From: Pseudarthrobacter psychrotolerans
Lineage (GTDB): Bacteria; Actinomycetota; Actinomycetes; Actinomycetales; Micrococcaceae
NCBI RefSeq assembly: GCF_009911795.1
Contig: NZ_CP047898.1
Coordinates: 1,054,001-1,118,000, forward strand
DNA length: 64,000 bases
Direction of reading: 5' to 3'
Numbering within the stretch: the stretch's first letter is position 1; each line of letters begins with the position of its first letter. The notes below the pieces were generated by a model. That model ran no database searches. It was not told the origin of the DNA and saw nothing but the letters and a program-made list of their open reading frames with translations. The position numbers were made by a program, and so were the translations under genes. Positions 8,509 through 19,305 of the stretch are shown here, piece by piece.

Positions 8509-10359
8509 CTACTTCTTCGCCTTGTCCTTGGACTCGTCGGTAGTAAGCGCAGCGATGAAGGCTTCCTGGGGAACCTCAACGCGGCCCACCATCTTCATCC
8601 GCTTTTTGCCTTCCTTCTGCTTCTCCAGCAGTTTGCGCTTCCGCGAAATGTCGCCGCCGTAGCACTTGGCCAGGACGTCCTTGCGGATGGCGCGGATGCT
8701 TTCCCGGGCGATGATCCTGGAGCCGATGGCAGCCTGGATGGGCACCTCGAACTGCTGCCGGGGAATCAGCTCGCGCAGTTTGCCGGTCATCATCACACCG
8801 TAGGCGTAGGCCTTCTCGCGGTGCGTGATGGCGGAGAAGGCATCCACCTGTTCGCCCTGGAGCATGATGTCCACCTTGACCAGGTCGGCCACCTGCTCGC
8901 CGTCTGCCTTCCAGTCCAGCGAGCCGTAGCCCCGGGTCTTGGATTTGAGGATGTCAAAGAAATCGAACACGATCTCAGCGAGCGGCAGCCGGTACCGGAT
9001 TTCGACCCTGTCCTCTGACAGGTAGTCCATGCCGCCGATGACGCCGCGGCGGCTCTGGCAGAGTTCCATGATGGCGCCCACAAACTCATTCGGTGCCAGG
9101 ATGGTGGCAGCCACCATCGGCTCGCGGACCTCGGCGATCTTGCCGGAAGGGTATTCGCTGGGGTTGGTCACGTGGACCACTTTCTTGTCCTCCAGCGTTA
9201 CCTCGTACTCCACGTTGGGGCAGTGGAGATCAGGTCAAGATTGTATTCGCGCTCGAGCCGCTCCCTGGTGATTTCCAGGTGGAGCAGGCCGAGGAAACCG
9301 ACGCGGAAGCCGAAGCCGAGCGCAGCCGACGTTTCGGGCTCATAGACCAGCGCCGCATCGTTGAGCATCAGCTTCTCCAGCGCATCGCGGAGTACCGGAT
9401 AGTCCGTGCCATCCAGCGGATACAGGCCGGAGAAGACCATCGGCTTGGCATCCGCATAGCCGGGAAGGGACTGCGTGGCAGGCTTGGCAAGGTTGGTGAC
9501 GGTGTCGCCAACCTTGGACAGGCGGACGTCCTTCACACCGGTGATGAGGTAGCCCACTTCGCCCACACCGAGGCCTTTGGAAGGGGTGGGCTCCGGGGAG
9601 CTCACCCCGATCTCGAGAAGTTCGTGGGTGGCGCGGGTGGACATCATCTGGATGCGTTCACGGGGTGGAGCATGCCGTCAACAACGCGGACGTAGGTGAC
9701 CACACCGCGGTACGTGTCGTAGACCGAGTCGAAGATCATGGCGCGCGCGGGGGCATTCGGGTCACCCACGGGGGCCGGCAGGTCACGGACGATCTTGTCC
9801 AGGAGTACCTCGACGCCCATGCCGGTCTTGCCGGAGACGCGGAGCACGTCGTCGGGGTCGCCGCCGATCAGGCTGGCGAGTTCGGCCGCGTACTTCTCGG
9901 GCTGGGCTGCCGGGAGGTCGATCTTGTTCAGCACCGGGATGATAGTGAGGTTGTTTTCCATCGCCAGGTACAGGTTCGCGAGGGTCTGGGCCTCGATGCC
10001 CTGCGCCGCGTCAACGAGCAGCACTGCACCTTCGCAGGCGGCCAGCGAACGGGACACCTCGTAGGTGAAGTCCACGTGGCCGGGCGTGTCGATCATGTTC
10101 AGCGCGTAGCTGGTGCCGTCGAGCTCCCAGGGCATCCGGACCGCCTGGGACTTAATCGTGATGCCGCGTTCGCGCTCAATGTCCATGCGATCCAGGTACT
10201 GGGCCTTCATATCGCGGGACTTAACCACCCCGGTGTACTGCAGCATGCGGTCGGCCAAGGTGGACTTGCCGTGGTCAATGTGCGCGATGATGCAGAAATT
10301 CCGAATGATGGCCGGATCTGTCGCGGCGGGCACCGGGCGGTGCGGGCCATGGGAGACAC
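8509..10359 (-). CDS. lepA: Elongation factor 4 (LepA; frame broken two or three times)
   Basis: A ribosome-associated GTPase, about 617 residues when rebuilt. G1 (AHIDHGKST), G3 (DTPGHVDF) and G4 (NKID) are present, and the unique LepA C-terminal domain ends the protein. The frame breaks at a G run 9662-9665 (HP to [12 protein letters not shown]) and again at 9217-9220 (LISTAPN to [11 protein letters not shown]), each one base short. A third loss near 10335-10337 is likely: the GTG at 10359, with AAGGA upstream, encodes VSPMART, which must shift to join [15 protein letters not shown]. All three are probably errors. Confidence 0.85.
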
Positions 10360-10520
10360 GCAGGGTCCTTACTGTTGGCATTCGCGCGGCCACCGCCAGG
10401 ACGCACCGAAGGCACCCTGCGGCTGGACCGCACATTTGGAACTTCCAGTCTCCCACGTCCGGGCGCATCGTATTGCATTCACATCAAACCGGTACCAGGG
10501 CCCGAAGATAGTCTTGCCCC

Positions 10521-11069
10521 ATGCCTACCAACCTCCGCTCCTTGGCCAACGCCGTCCGGATATCCGTCAGGTTCCTGCAGAAGTTCCGTTCAGGTCCAAC
10601 CGGATCTGCCGGAACGGCCACGCCCACGCCGGCCCGCCACGCACCGCCTCCCAGGCCGGCCACGTCCGGCGCCTATCCTGGCGACTTCAACGGAACAGCA
10701 GCCATCCGGTACGCCCCGCAGCCCGACGGCAGTCCCGACCCCGGCGAGATTGTATGGGCGTGGGTTCCATATGAAGAGGACCACAGCCGGGGCAAAGACC
10801 GCCCTGTTCTGCTGGTGGGAAAGAACGGGCGGTACCTGCTGGGCGTGATGCTCACCAGCAAGGACCACGACCAGGCCGGCAACCGGACCGGAGAGTACGT
10901 GGACATAGGGACCGGCAGCTGGGACCGTCAGCGGCGGCCCAGCGAGGCGAACCTTGGGCGGATCCTTCAGGTCAGCCCGGACGCCATCCGGCGCGAAGGT
11001 GCTGTTCTGGACCGGAAACGCTTCGATCTGGTGGCTGCAGGTATCCGGCGGCGACACGGCTGGAAATAG
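10521..11069 (+). CDS. PemK/MazF-like family protein
   Basis: A 182-residue protein. After a Pro/Ala/Arg-rich N-terminus of about 60 residues comes a MazF/PemK-like barrel: PGEIVWAWVPYEED, then RPVLLVGKNG, YLLGVMLTSKDHD, and the C-terminal SEANLGRILQVSPDAIRREGAVLDRKRFDLV. Family members are usually mRNA-cleaving toxins. No antitoxin gene is adjacent; the neighbours are lepA (divergent) and rpsT. Toxin activity is therefore unproven, and a housekeeping role next to translation genes is possible. Start choice is moderate. Confidence 0.7.
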   Translation: MPTNLRSLANAVRISVRFLQKFRSGPTGSAGTATPTPARHAPPPRPATSGAYPGDFNGTAAIRYAPQPDGSPDPGEIVWAWVPYEEDHSRGKDRPVLLVGKNGRYLLGVMLTSKDHDQAGNRTGEYVDIGTGSWDRQRRPSEANLGRILQVSPDAIRREGAVLDRKRFDLVAAGIRRRHGWK

Positions 11070-11236
11070 CCCGCCAAATGGCCAGCTTCCGGGGGTCTGC
11101 TATTCTATATAGCTGTGTGTCCGTGCAGGTCGACGGCCACTGATGGTTGGCCGCCATAGGTATCCCCACGCCGCTCAGTCAATGGCCAATCTGAAAGCCC
11201 TCTAGACCATTTCCGCATTAAAAAGAGAGTTCACAC

Positions 11237-11497
11237 GTGGCTAATATCAAGTCCCAGAAGAAGCGCATCCTTACCAACGAGAAGGCCCGCCTGCGCAACA
11301 ACGCAGTCAAGTCTGAGCTGAAGACGGCCATCCGCGCCGTCAACACCGCCGTTGAGTCCACCGACAAGGATGCAGCTTCCGCTGCCCTGCTTGTTGCCGG
11401 CCGCAAGCTGGACAAGGCTGTCAGCAAGGGTGTTCTGCACAAGAACAACGCAGCAAACCGCAAGTCGGCCATCTCCAAGAAGGTCAACGCGCTGTAA
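11237..11497 (+). CDS. rpsT: 30S ribosomal protein S20
   Basis: An 86-residue basic protein ([29 protein letters not shown]...) matching S20, a primary 16S rRNA binder of the small subunit. It begins with GTG at 11237, with an AAGAGAG ribosome site upstream. It is apparently monocistronic, with a strong terminator about 30 bases after the stop. The 167-base leader from 11070 holds an AT-rich TATTCTATATAG stretch near 11101 that may be its promoter. Confidence 0.97.
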   Translation: MANIKSQKKRILTNEKARLRNNAVKSELKTAIRAVNTAVESTDKDAASAALLVAGRKLDKAVSKGVLHKNNAANRKSAISKKVNAL

Positions 11498-11525
11498 GGT
11501 TTCCAGTTCACCTGAACTGATGATT

Positions 11526-11562
11526 GTGGCCGGCACCCGATGGGTGCCGGCCGCACATCTTT
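11526..11562 (+). terminator. Rho-independent terminator of rpsT
   Basis: A GC-rich hairpin (GGCCGGCACCC, short loop, GGGTGCCGGCC) is followed by a short T-containing tail (ACATCTTT). It lies between rpsT and the convergent holA and probably ends rpsT transcription. Confidence 0.8.
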
Positions 11563-11618
11563 AAGCCGTCAGTGCCACGCGGTCAGACCCACCCGCCGCA
11601 GTCCGCAATGGGCTGGAG

Positions 11619-12635
11619 TCAGTGCCCGCGCACAGAGGTTGCAATGACGGTCACCGCATGTTCAACGGCATAGACAGGATCGCGCGAAAGACCCTTGACC
11701 TGCGCATCAGCCTCGGCAGTGGCCTGGATGGAGCGGACCAGGCCCTCCGGGGTCCACCGGCGCACATCGCGCTGGGCCTGCTCCACAAGCCAGGGCTGCA
11801 TGCCCAGTTCCCGGGCGATCTGCGCCGGGGACCCCTGGGCGCCGGCAACTTTGGCCACCGTCCGGAGCTTGGCTGCCAGCGCCGCCACCAACGGAACCGG
11901 ATCGGCTCCGGTGGCCAGCGCGTGGCGAAGGGTGGAGAGCGCTACTGGCCCGTTTCCGGCCATGGCGGCGTCCGCGACCTTGAAGGCCGTGGCTTCGATC
12001 CGGCCGCCGTAGTAGCGGTCCACCATCTCCGGGGTCACTGCACCGGTGGCATCTGCGATCAGTTGGCTGCACGCCGCCGCGAGTTCCGAAAGGTTGGCGC
12101 CGACGGCATTGACCAGCGTCTGTACGGCGTCCGAGCTGATTTTCCGTCCGGCGGCCCTGAATTCAGTTGCCACGAACGTGGCCTTATCCGCATCCTTCTT
12201 CAGGGGCTGGCAGTCCACTACGGGCCAGCCGCCCGCTTTGACGGCATCGAGGAGCTTCTTGCCGCGGACTCCCCCGGCGTGGCGCAGGACGAGCACCGCA
12301 TCCGGCTCCGGGCGGGCCAGGTAGGTCAGTGCGTCGGCCAGGAAGGCATCGTTCATGCTTTCAACGCCTTCGACCTCGATCAGTTTGCGCTCACCGAAAA
12401 GGGAGGGGCTGACGTTCATGGCGAGGGTCCCGGTTTCGTAGGTGCCGGCCGTGAGGCGGCTGACTTCGACGTCGGGGAACGCCGTTCGCACCTGGGCGCG
12501 GATATGGTCCATGGCACGGATGCCGAGGTATTCCTCCGGTCCGCCCACCAGGACGATTTCGGCAGGCGTCACGTCCCGCCAGGTGGCCGTGTTGGACGCC
12601 GGAGTCCTGGTTCGTGTGGTCTGGGCTGCGGCCAT
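11619..12635 (-). CDS. holA: DNA polymerase III subunit delta
   Basis: The clamp-loader delta subunit, 338 residues, which opens the beta clamp in the replication holoenzyme. The N-terminal AAA+-like domain (EIVLVGGPEEYLGIRAMDHIRAQV) and the C-terminal collar helices (LGMQPWLVEQAQRDVRRW...) are intact, and the length is normal. It lies downstream of comEC and ends near the rpsT terminator, the usual comEA-comEC-holA-rpsT order. Confidence 0.92.
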   Translation of the reverse strand: MAAAQTTRTRTPASNTATWRDVTPAEIVLVGGPEEYLGIRAMDHIRAQVRTAFPDVEVSRLTAGTYETGTLAMNVSPSLFGERKLIEVEGVESMNDAFLADALTYLARPEPDAVLVLRHAGGVRGKKLLDAVKAGGWPVVDCQPLKKDADKATFVATEFRAAGRKISSDAVQTLVNAVGANLSELAAACSQLIADATGAVTPEMVDRYYGGRIEATAFKVADAAMAGNGPVALSTLRHALATGADPVPLVAALAAKLRTVAKVAGAQGSPAQIARELGMQPWLVEQAQRDVRRWTPEGLVRSIQATAEADAQVKGLSRDPVYAVEHAVTVIATSVRGH

Positions 12636-12668
12636 GGTGGATTCCTCCCGGAAATTCTGGTGCAGTGT

Positions 12669-14581
12669 CTAAGCCTGCCACGGTGGGACGCCGCCACCAA
12701 GCCGGGGCGACGTCGGTCCGGGCCGCGTTGGTCCGGCCCCGACCGCGCCAACGCGGTCCGCAGGTGCCGTTCCGCGAGGTCCAACACCGATACCGTCCGG
12801 GCGTGCAGTGCCAGGACCCCCCGGAACACCTGACGCGGCCGGACGGTCAGCCACACACCTGCAAAGGTCAGGATGGAAAGCAACACCATGGTCAGGAGGC
12901 CGAACGGGCCTTCGGGCCAGGGCAGCGCAGCTCCCGGCAACCCGGCCGTGATCCGTGCGGTCCCCGCCACCCCTGCGCTGAAAGTGCCTGCCACAGCGAT
13001 CAGGACGGTGGCCAGCCACGGTGCGGCAACCACCAATGGGACAGCTGCCGTTCCCAGCAATGTCACCGGTGCTACGAGCGGCGCGGCCATCAGGTTCGCG
13101 AGCAGCGAGTACGTCGAGAACTGGGGCTGCAGGAGCACAATCACCGGGCCGCACAGCAACTGCGCGGAGAGCGGGACGGCCCAGGCCGCGGCTGCCCAGC
13201 GTGGAATGACTGCTGGAGTCCAGTCAATCATCCGCCGGCCCAGGACGATGATGCCCAGCGTTGCGAGTACTGACAGCAGGAAGCCAAAGCTTGTACCGAG
13301 GCCGGGGTCGATCAGCAGCAGCCCCATCACGGCGAGGCAGAGGAAACTGAATCCACGGCCCATCCGGCCCCCTGCCAGCGATGCGACTGCGATTGAACCC
13401 ATCAGCGCAGCGCGGAGGACGCTGGCGTCCGGGCCCACGAGCACCACAAACATTGCCAGGCCGGTCAGCGCCAGTCCTGCTGCGGGGAGCCGCGGCAGGC
13501 GAAGGCTGCGGGCGGCGATCAGCAGCGCGCCCAGAATTAGGCTGCAGTTGGCGCCGCTGACCGCGGTCAGGTGGGTCATGCCTACCGTCTTCATCGCCGC
13601 ATTGAGCCCTACGTCCAGGGCGCTGGTATCTCCGGTGACCATGCCAGGCAGGAGACCGGCCGGATCGGCGGCAAGGAAGGACGCAGCGGAAACGTACCGG
13701 ACGCGCAGGTCCTTCGCTACGAGCTGCCAGCCCGGGGCGTCGGCATCATCCACTCCTGCACCGCTGCCGGGTCCGGCGCCGGCACGGGGTGGCAAGGAGG
13801 CCGACAGGATCGCGGCTTCCTGCTGGCCTGCGTCCGGTGGCTTCAGCTTGCCGGCGGTCCTGATCGCCTGGCCGGGCACCAGGTTTCCCCAGCCTTTGCC
13901 GCCCATGACCACCACCGCGGCACGGGTACGGATGACCCGGCCGCTGACGGTGACCTCCTCCGTCCGCGCCGCTACCGACCACCGTTCGGGCGGCCCCGCG
14001 CTTCCCGGGAGGGTCATGGCCCGCGGGGATCCGGTGACTTCCAGGATGGCCACCACGGAGTTGCCGGCGGTAACCGCCTCCGCGAGAGGCCCATCATTGC
14101 GCTGCGACGAGGCGACGGCCGAATGGGCGGCGGCCACGGCAGCCAGCATCAAGGCAACTGCGGTGGTCATCAGGAAGCTGCGCCGGCCTGCCGCCAGCGC
14201 CCGGCCGCGCGAAGCCCGGATCAACAGGCACGTGGCCAATAGCACCAAACCGCAGCACAGCCCTACCAGCGCCATAGGGGTAAGCCAGACGCCGGCGACT
14301 GCGGCACTCCAGACGAGGAAGGCGGGTAGTGCCAGCCTGACGTCGGTACGCCGGCGCGGTGCATCCGTTGGCGAGGTCGCTGGCTCCTGGCCACGGAGTT
14401 TCGCTCCGACGCGTTCACCCAGCCCGCGGACCGTCAGCCCTCCGGTTTTGACACTGGCGGCCTTTAGCTTTCGGGCCCGGTCCCCGGCGGGCGTGTCCAC
14501 GGGAGCAGTCTGAGCCGCGGGAACCCGCTGGCCCTGCACGGCCGAGTCAACAAAGCGGCTCCACGGGCTGCGTCCGGCCAT
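12669..14581 (-). CDS. comEC: ComEC/Rec2 family competence protein (C-terminus uncertain)
   Basis: A polytopic membrane channel for DNA uptake. It has an N-terminal cytosolic tail, two early helices, an OB-like periplasmic domain and the competence domain (MTHLTAVSGANCSLILGALL, near residue 335) with many transmembrane segments. No metallo-beta-lactamase domain is visible: there is no HxHxDH motif and the protein stops after the channel domain. As written, the frame would run 66 bases into holA. A single missing base in the G run at 12704-12707 would instead give a C-terminus ending LGGGVPPWQA at 12669, which I prefer. It follows comEA by one base. Confidence 0.82.
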
Positions 14582-14582
14582 A

Positions 14583-15473
14583 TCAGATACCTACCAGGGG
14601 AAGGAGTGTTTCGAGCATCTTGGGACCCACACCGTCCACGGCATCGAGCTCCTCGACCGACTTGAAGGGGCCGTGTTCCTTGCGCCAGTCCAGGATCCGC
14701 TGCGCCAGCACCGGTCCAACTTTCGGCAGGGCGTCGAGTTCTTCCACGCCTGCTGTGTTGAGGTTGACCTTTCCTCCTGCTGACGCGGTCCCGCCGCCGC
14801 CAGTCCCCTCCCCCGCTTCCCCGGATGGGCCGGACGAACCGGCGGGGATTTCTTCGCCGGACCGGGGAACGTAGAGCTTCTGCCCGTCCGTCAGGACGGC
14901 AGCAAGGTTGAGGCGGTTCAGGTCTGCGGTGGGCGTGCCGCCGCCTGCCGCGGCGACTGCTTCGTGAACCCGGCTGCCAGCGGGCAACTGCACAATCCCG
15001 GGCACAGCGATTGCCCCGGCCACATGGACAATGACCGTGCCGGCCTGTGGGCTTTCCGGTGGCAGTTCAGGAGGCCCTGCCCCGCGGGACTCCTGGCCTT
15101 GGCTTCCTTCCCCCGTGGGCAGGCTGCCCTGCGCGCGGATGTCACCGAGTGCTACGACTTCGGGCTGACCGGCAGCAACCTGTGACCAGAACCAGGCGCC
15201 GCCCAGCACCGCGAGTGCGGCGATGAGCAGGGCGACCCGAAGGCCCACCCGCCATCTCAGGGCCGGTCCCGTCTTACCCGTACCGGGAGGGGACCCGTCA
15301 GCAGCCCCCGAAGCGGAGGCGTCAGCGGGAAGGTGAGCACCGCCGTCGTACTCAAAGACCTTTTCCCCGTCGGTCAGCAGAAGCCCCGGGCCGGCTCCCA
15401 GTGTGGACCGCAGCCGGTCCCGGGCATGCCGGGCCCCCTGGCGTGCTGCTGCTCCAGCGTCCCGGCGTGACAT
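14583..15473 (-). CDS. comEA: ComEA family DNA-binding competence protein
   Basis: A 296-residue membrane-anchored DNA receptor. It has one transmembrane helix (LRVALLIAALAVLGGAWFW, about residues 78-96), an SLBB domain (IVHVAGAIAVPGIVQLPAGSRVHEAV, about 150-205), a Gly/Ser linker and a C-terminal helix-hairpin-helix pair (NLNTAGVEELDALPKVGPVLAQRI ... VEELDAVDGVGPKMLETL). It would present double-stranded DNA to ComEC, encoded 1 base downstream. Natural competence itself is not shown by these genes. Confidence 0.9.
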   Translation of the reverse strand: MSRRDAGAAARQGARHARDRLRSTLGAGPGLLLTDGEKVFEYDGGAHLPADASASGAADGSPPGTGKTGPALRWRVGLRVALLIAALAVLGGAWFWSQVAAGQPEVVALGDIRAQGSLPTGEGSQGQESRGAGPPELPPESPQAGTVIVHVAGAIAVPGIVQLPAGSRVHEAVAAAGGGTPTADLNRLNLAAVLTDGQKLYVPRSGEEIPAGSSGPSGEAGEGTGGGGTASAGGKVNLNTAGVEELDALPKVGPVLAQRILDWRKEHGPFKSVEELDAVDGVGPKMLETLLPLVGI

Positions 15474-15536
15474 GCACCCAACGCTAGGGAAGCACGGCCG
15501 CCGGTGACAGTCCCGGCTATACCTATGTGGAAACGG

Positions 15537-16562
15537 CTACGTGGAAACTGCGGGGAGCTCCGGTTCCGGGCTCCGCACAGTTGCGCTGCTCTCCCCCACG
15601 ATCACCGCGAGCACGCCAAGTCCGGCGTGGGCGGCCAGGACGGCGGGGAGGGAGCTGATCTGGGCTGGCGGACAGCTTGGCAGGGCTGCGGACAGCCTGG
15701 CTGCCAAAGCTTCTGCCTCGGCCGGATTCCCGAAGTGGTGGACGGCGAGGCGGGCCTGGCCGTCAGGGCGCGACGCGGCGTCACCGGCGGCCAGCTCCTC
15801 GAGCCGGGCAACAGCTTTGGCCGCTGATCTGACCTTTTCCAGCGGCACGATCTTTCCGTCGTCGACGGCAAGGATGGGTTTGATGGCGAACATGGTCCCC
15901 AGCAGCGAGGCGGCCGCGCCGATCCGCCCGCCCCGGCGGAGCTGTTCAAGGCTGGGCACGTAGAAGTAGACCTTGGTGCGCGCGAACTGCTCCGCCGCCG
16001 CGGCGGCTACAGCTGTGGCGTCACTCCCTGCCGCGGCTGCTGCCACCGCGGCCTGCACGCCCATGCCCAGCGCCATGCCCACCGTGCCGGAGTCGAGGAT
16101 TTCCACAGGGATGGTCACCCGGCTGGCCGCCAGCCGGGCCGCATCCGCGGTCCCGGACAAGCCGCCGGAAATGTGGATGGAGACCACGCTTTCATAGCCC
16201 AGGCGTTCGGCGGCCAGGAACACCTGTTCAAACTGTCCGGGTGACGGGCGGGACGTTTTGACCGACGTGCCACTGGCTAGTGCCAGCGCAATGGTTTCGG
16301 TGATGTCGTCTTCACCCTCGCCGTAGATTTCCGCGCCCACCATAACGGGCATCGGGATGACAGTCAGTCGTCCGTCACCGGCACACGAATGCACCCAGTC
16401 GGCCGGCAGCGCGGAGGCAGAGTCGGTCACCACTGCGGTACGGACGACGACGGCGGGCGCCGCCGGGACTGGCGACGGTGGCGTGCCCTGGCGCGGCGCG
16501 GGACGGAGGGCAGCCAGACGCTCCCGAAGCCAGAGCCACGCGGCGGCGTCACGGTCGGGCAA
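15537..16562 (-). CDS. DegV family fatty-acid-binding protein
   Basis: A 341-residue DegV-fold protein. The family signature at the domain start (VVTDSASALPADW, near residue 45), the TSRPSPGQF loop and the conserved HISGGLSGTADAARLAA segment are clear. Bacterial DegV (FakB-type) proteins carry fatty acids to a FakA kinase; no FakA gene is in view. About 35 residues precede the usual N-terminus, so a later start is possible. It lies between leuS and comEA on the same strand. Confidence 0.85.
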   Translation of the reverse strand: MPDRDAAAWLWLRERLAALRPAPRQGTPPSPVPAAPAVVVRTAVVTDSASALPADWVHSCAGDGRLTVIPMPVMVGAEIYGEGEDDITETIALALASGTSVKTSRPSPGQFEQVFLAAERLGYESVVSIHISGGLSGTADAARLAASRVTIPVEILDSGTVGMALGMGVQAAVAAAAAGSDATAVAAAAAEQFARTKVYFYVPSLEQLRRGGRIGAAASLLGTMFAIKPILAVDDGKIVPLEKVRSAAKAVARLEELAAGDAASRPDGQARLAVHHFGNPAEAEALAARLSAALPSCPPAQISSLPAVLAAHAGLGVLAVIVGESSATVRSPEPELPAVST

Positions 16563-16619
16563 GAGCGCCTCCTGGTTTAGGGCCGGCCGCCGGTTGGGCC
16601 CGGCGGCCGGTGCCCCGGG

Positions 16620-19151
16620 CTAGGCCGGGACGATGTTGACCAGTTTAGGCGCTCGCACGATCACCGTGCGGATGCCGCGGCCGTCAAGCGCGCGCTGGAC
16701 GTTTTCGCTGGCCAGCGCCAGTTGGCGCAGTTCGTCTTCGCCGATCCCGGGCGAGACTTCGAGGCGGTCACGGACCTTGCCCTGGACCTGGACTACGGCG
16801 GTGACGGTCTCCTGGACCAGCAGCGCGTCGTCGTGCACCGGCCAGCCGGCGTTCGCCACGGACGCCGGGTGACCCAGGACGTTCCACATGTCCTCCGCGG
16901 TGTAGGGCGCGAAGAGGCTCAGGATGACGGCAACGGCTTCCGCGGCCTCCCGGACGGCGGGATCCGCCCCGCCGGCCCCGGCGGCTGCATCTATGGTTTT
17001 GCGTGTCGCATTGACCAGCTCCATCAGCTTGGCCACCACCACGTTGAACTTGTTGGTGTCCAGCAGCGCGGCGGCGTCAGCGATGGTGCGGTGCGTGACA
17101 GAGCGCAGGGCCCGGTCACCGGCGGTCACATCGGCACCAGGCTCACTGGTGACGTCCTGCGCAATGCGCCAGGCGCGGGCCAGGAACTTTGCGGAGCCCG
17201 ACGGCGAAACGTCCGCCCAGTCGACGTCGTCCTCCGGCGGGGACGCGAAGATCATGGTCAGGCGCACAGCGTCCACGCCGTACTTGTCCAGCTGCTCACT
17301 GAGGTCTACGCCGTTGCCCAGAGACTTGCTCATGGCCTTGCCGCCGTTGAGGACCTGGCCCTGGTTCAGCAGCGCACTGAACGGTTCGTCGGCGTCGATC
17401 ATGCCGAGGTCGTGGATGACCTTGGTAAAGAACCGGGCGTACAGCAGGTGCAGGATGGCGTGCTCCACGCCGCCCACATACTGCCCCACGGGCATCCACT
17501 CGTTGATCTTCGCCGGATCAAACGGGCCCTCGGTGTACTGCGGCGAGACGAACCGCAGGAAGTACCAGGACGAATCCACAAAGGTGTCCATGGTGTCGGT
17601 ATCGCGCTTGGCCGGCGCGTGGCAGTTGGGGCAGTCAACGTTTACCCATGCTTCAGCGGCAGCCAGCGGTGACGTGCCCTTCGGGGACAGGTCCTCGCCG
17701 CGCAGGTCCGCCGGCAGCCTGACAGGCAACTGCTCGTCGGGCACAGGAACCTCGCCGCAGGCAGGGCAGTGGATGATCGGGATGGGCGTCCCCCAGAACC
17801 GCTGGCGGCTCAGCAGCCAGTCACGCAGGCGGAAGTTGACGAACTTCTCGCCGGTGCCCTGCTTTTCGAGGATGTCAATGGCAGCCGGAATGGCCTCTGC
17901 CTTCGGCAGCCCATCGAGGATGCCTGAGTTGATCAGGGTGCCCTCGCCCGAGGTGGCCTTGCCGGAAACCGTGGGATCCTCTTCACCGGTGTCCAGCACT
18001 GCGCGGACGGGCAGGTCGAACGTCTTGGCAAAGTCGAGGTCGCGCTGGTCGTGCGCCGGGACGGCCATGATGGCGCCCGTGCCGTAGTCGGCCAGGACGT
18101 AGTCAGCCGCCCAGACCGGCAGTTTTTCGCCGTTCAGCGGGTTGACGGCATAGCGGCCGGTGAAGACGCCCGTCTTTTCACGCTCGGTGGACTGGCGTTC
18201 GATTTCGGTCAGCGCCTTGACCTGTTCGCGGTAGGCATCCAGGGCGGCGGCGTGTTCGTCCGTGACAAGTTCGACGGCGATCGGCGCGTCGGCCGCGACA
18301 ACAAAGAACGTGGCACCGTACAGGGTGTCCGGGCGGGTGGTGAAGACGGTGACGTCCTTGGCGGGCTTGCCGCCGTCGGCTTCGATCACAAAGTTGACGT
18401 GGGCACCTTCGGAGCGGCCGATCCAGTTCTTCTGCATCGCCAGCACACGCTCAGGCCAGTGGCCGCGCAGTTCGTCCATGTCATCGAGCAGCCGGTCAGC
18501 GTACTCGGTGATCTTGAAGTACCACTGGTTCAGGGACTTCTTGGTGACCGGAGTGCCGCAGCGTTCGCAGGCGCCGTTGACCACCTGTTCATTGGCCAGG
18601 ACGGTCTGGTCCTTGGGGCACCAGTTGACCGGGGAATCCTTGCGGTACGCCAGGCCCCGCTCGTAGAAGCGCTTGAACAGCCACTGGGTCCAGCGGTAGT
18701 ACTCGGGGTCCGAGGTGTGCACCCGCCGGGACCAGTCCGCCGAGATCGCGTAACGCTTGAACGACGCCGCCTGGGTGTCGATGTTGGCGTACGTCCACTC
18801 GCTTGGGTGGGCGTTGCGCTTGATGGCGGCGTTTTCCGCCGGCAGACCGAAGGAGTCCCAGCCGATCGGGTGCAGGACGTCGAAGCCCTTTTGCCGCAGG
18901 TAGCGGGCCACAACATCGCCCATGGCAAAGGCCTCGGCGTGGCCCATGTGCAGGTCACCCGAGGGGTACGGGAACATGTCCAGCACGTAGCGGCGCTCGC
19001 GGGAACCATCATCCACCGGTGTGAAAACCTTAAGGTCTTCCCACACCTGCGGCCATTTGGCCTCCATTGCCGCGAAGCTGTAGGCACCCTCTTCGGGTGT
19101 TTCCGCCGCCACTGCTGCTGTTCCGGTCTCTGTCTCCGGCTGAACGCTCAC
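16620..19151 (-). CDS. leuS: Leucine--tRNA ligase
   Basis: A class I aminoacyl-tRNA synthetase, 843 residues from the GTG at 19151, which has a GAGGG ribosome site upstream. The HIGH-type motif is [13 protein letters not shown] (near residue 73), the CP1 editing domain is present ([16 protein letters not shown] onward), and the KMSKS motif reads [11 protein letters not shown] zinc-ribbon-like [18 protein letters not shown] is also visible. The frame stays open to 19328, but that part overlaps a leader peptide and terminator, so it is not coding here. Expression is probably controlled by leucine attenuation. Confidence 0.95.
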   Translation of the reverse strand: MSVQPETETGTAAVAAETPEEGAYSFAAMEAKWPQVWEDLKVFTPVDDGSRERRYVLDMFPYPSGDLHMGHAEAFAMGDVVARYLRQKGFDVLHPIGWDSFGLPAENAAIKRNAHPSEWTYANIDTQAASFKRYAISADWSRRVHTSDPEYYRWTQWLFKRFYERGLAYRKDSPVNWCPKDQTVLANEQVVNGACERCGTPVTKKSLNQWYFKITEYADRLLDDMDELRGHWPERVLAMQKNWIGRSEGAHVNFVIEADGGKPAKDVTVFTTRPDTLYGATFFVVAADAPIAVELVTDEHAAALDAYREQVKALTEIERQSTEREKTGVFTGRYAVNPLNGEKLPVWAADYVLADYGTGAIMAVPAHDQRDLDFAKTFDLPVRAVLDTGEEDPTVSGKATSGEGTLINSGILDGLPKAEAIPAAIDILEKQGTGEKFVNFRLRDWLLSRQRFWGTPIPIIHCPACGEVPVPDEQLPVRLPADLRGEDLSPKGTSPLAAAEAWVNVDCPNCHAPAKRDTDTMDTFVDSSWYFLRFVSPQYTEGPFDPAKINEWMPVGQYVGGVEHAILHLLYARFFTKVIHDLGMIDADEPFSALLNQGQVLNGGKAMSKSLGNGVDLSEQLDKYGVDAVRLTMIFASPPEDDVDWADVSPSGSAKFLARAWRIAQDVTSEPGADVTAGDRALRSVTHRTIADAAALLDTNKFNVVVAKLMELVNATRKTIDAAAGAGGADPAVREAAEAVAVILSLFAPYTAEDMWNVLGHPASVANAGWPVHDDALLVQETVTAVVQVQGKVRDRLEVSPGIGEDELRQLALASENVQRALDGRGIRTVIVRAPKLVNIVPA

Positions 19152-19242
19152 TGCTGCCCTCTTCTGTTCTGTTGTGGCATCGGTGCTGCCACAACGGTCT
19201 GATCCCCTCTGCTGCCGGCCCGGCAAACTTGCCCGGACACAC

Positions 19243-19266
19243 AAAAGCCCCTCTCCATGGAGGGGC
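19243..19266 (-). terminator. Intrinsic terminator in the leuS leader (attenuator)
   Basis: On the minus strand a perfect 7-bp stem, GCCCCTC-CATGGA-GAGGGGC, is followed by TTTT. It lies about 40 bases after the leader-peptide stop and about 92 bases before the leuS start, so it sits within the leader and is suited to attenuation. The competing antiterminator pairing was not resolved by eye. Confidence 0.75.
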
Positions 19267-19305
19267 AGCCGCGCGGCATTCCGGTTGTTTCCGGACACCG
19301 GGCGG

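Noticed and set aside
11143-11205. A 20-codon open frame upstream of rpsT
   Set aside because: There is no ribosome site and no amino-acid bias pointing to a leader peptide.
12873-14513. A 546-codon open frame on the plus strand
   Set aside because: It is antisense to comEC and Ser/Ala/Pro/Arg-rich; comEC is clearly the coding strand.
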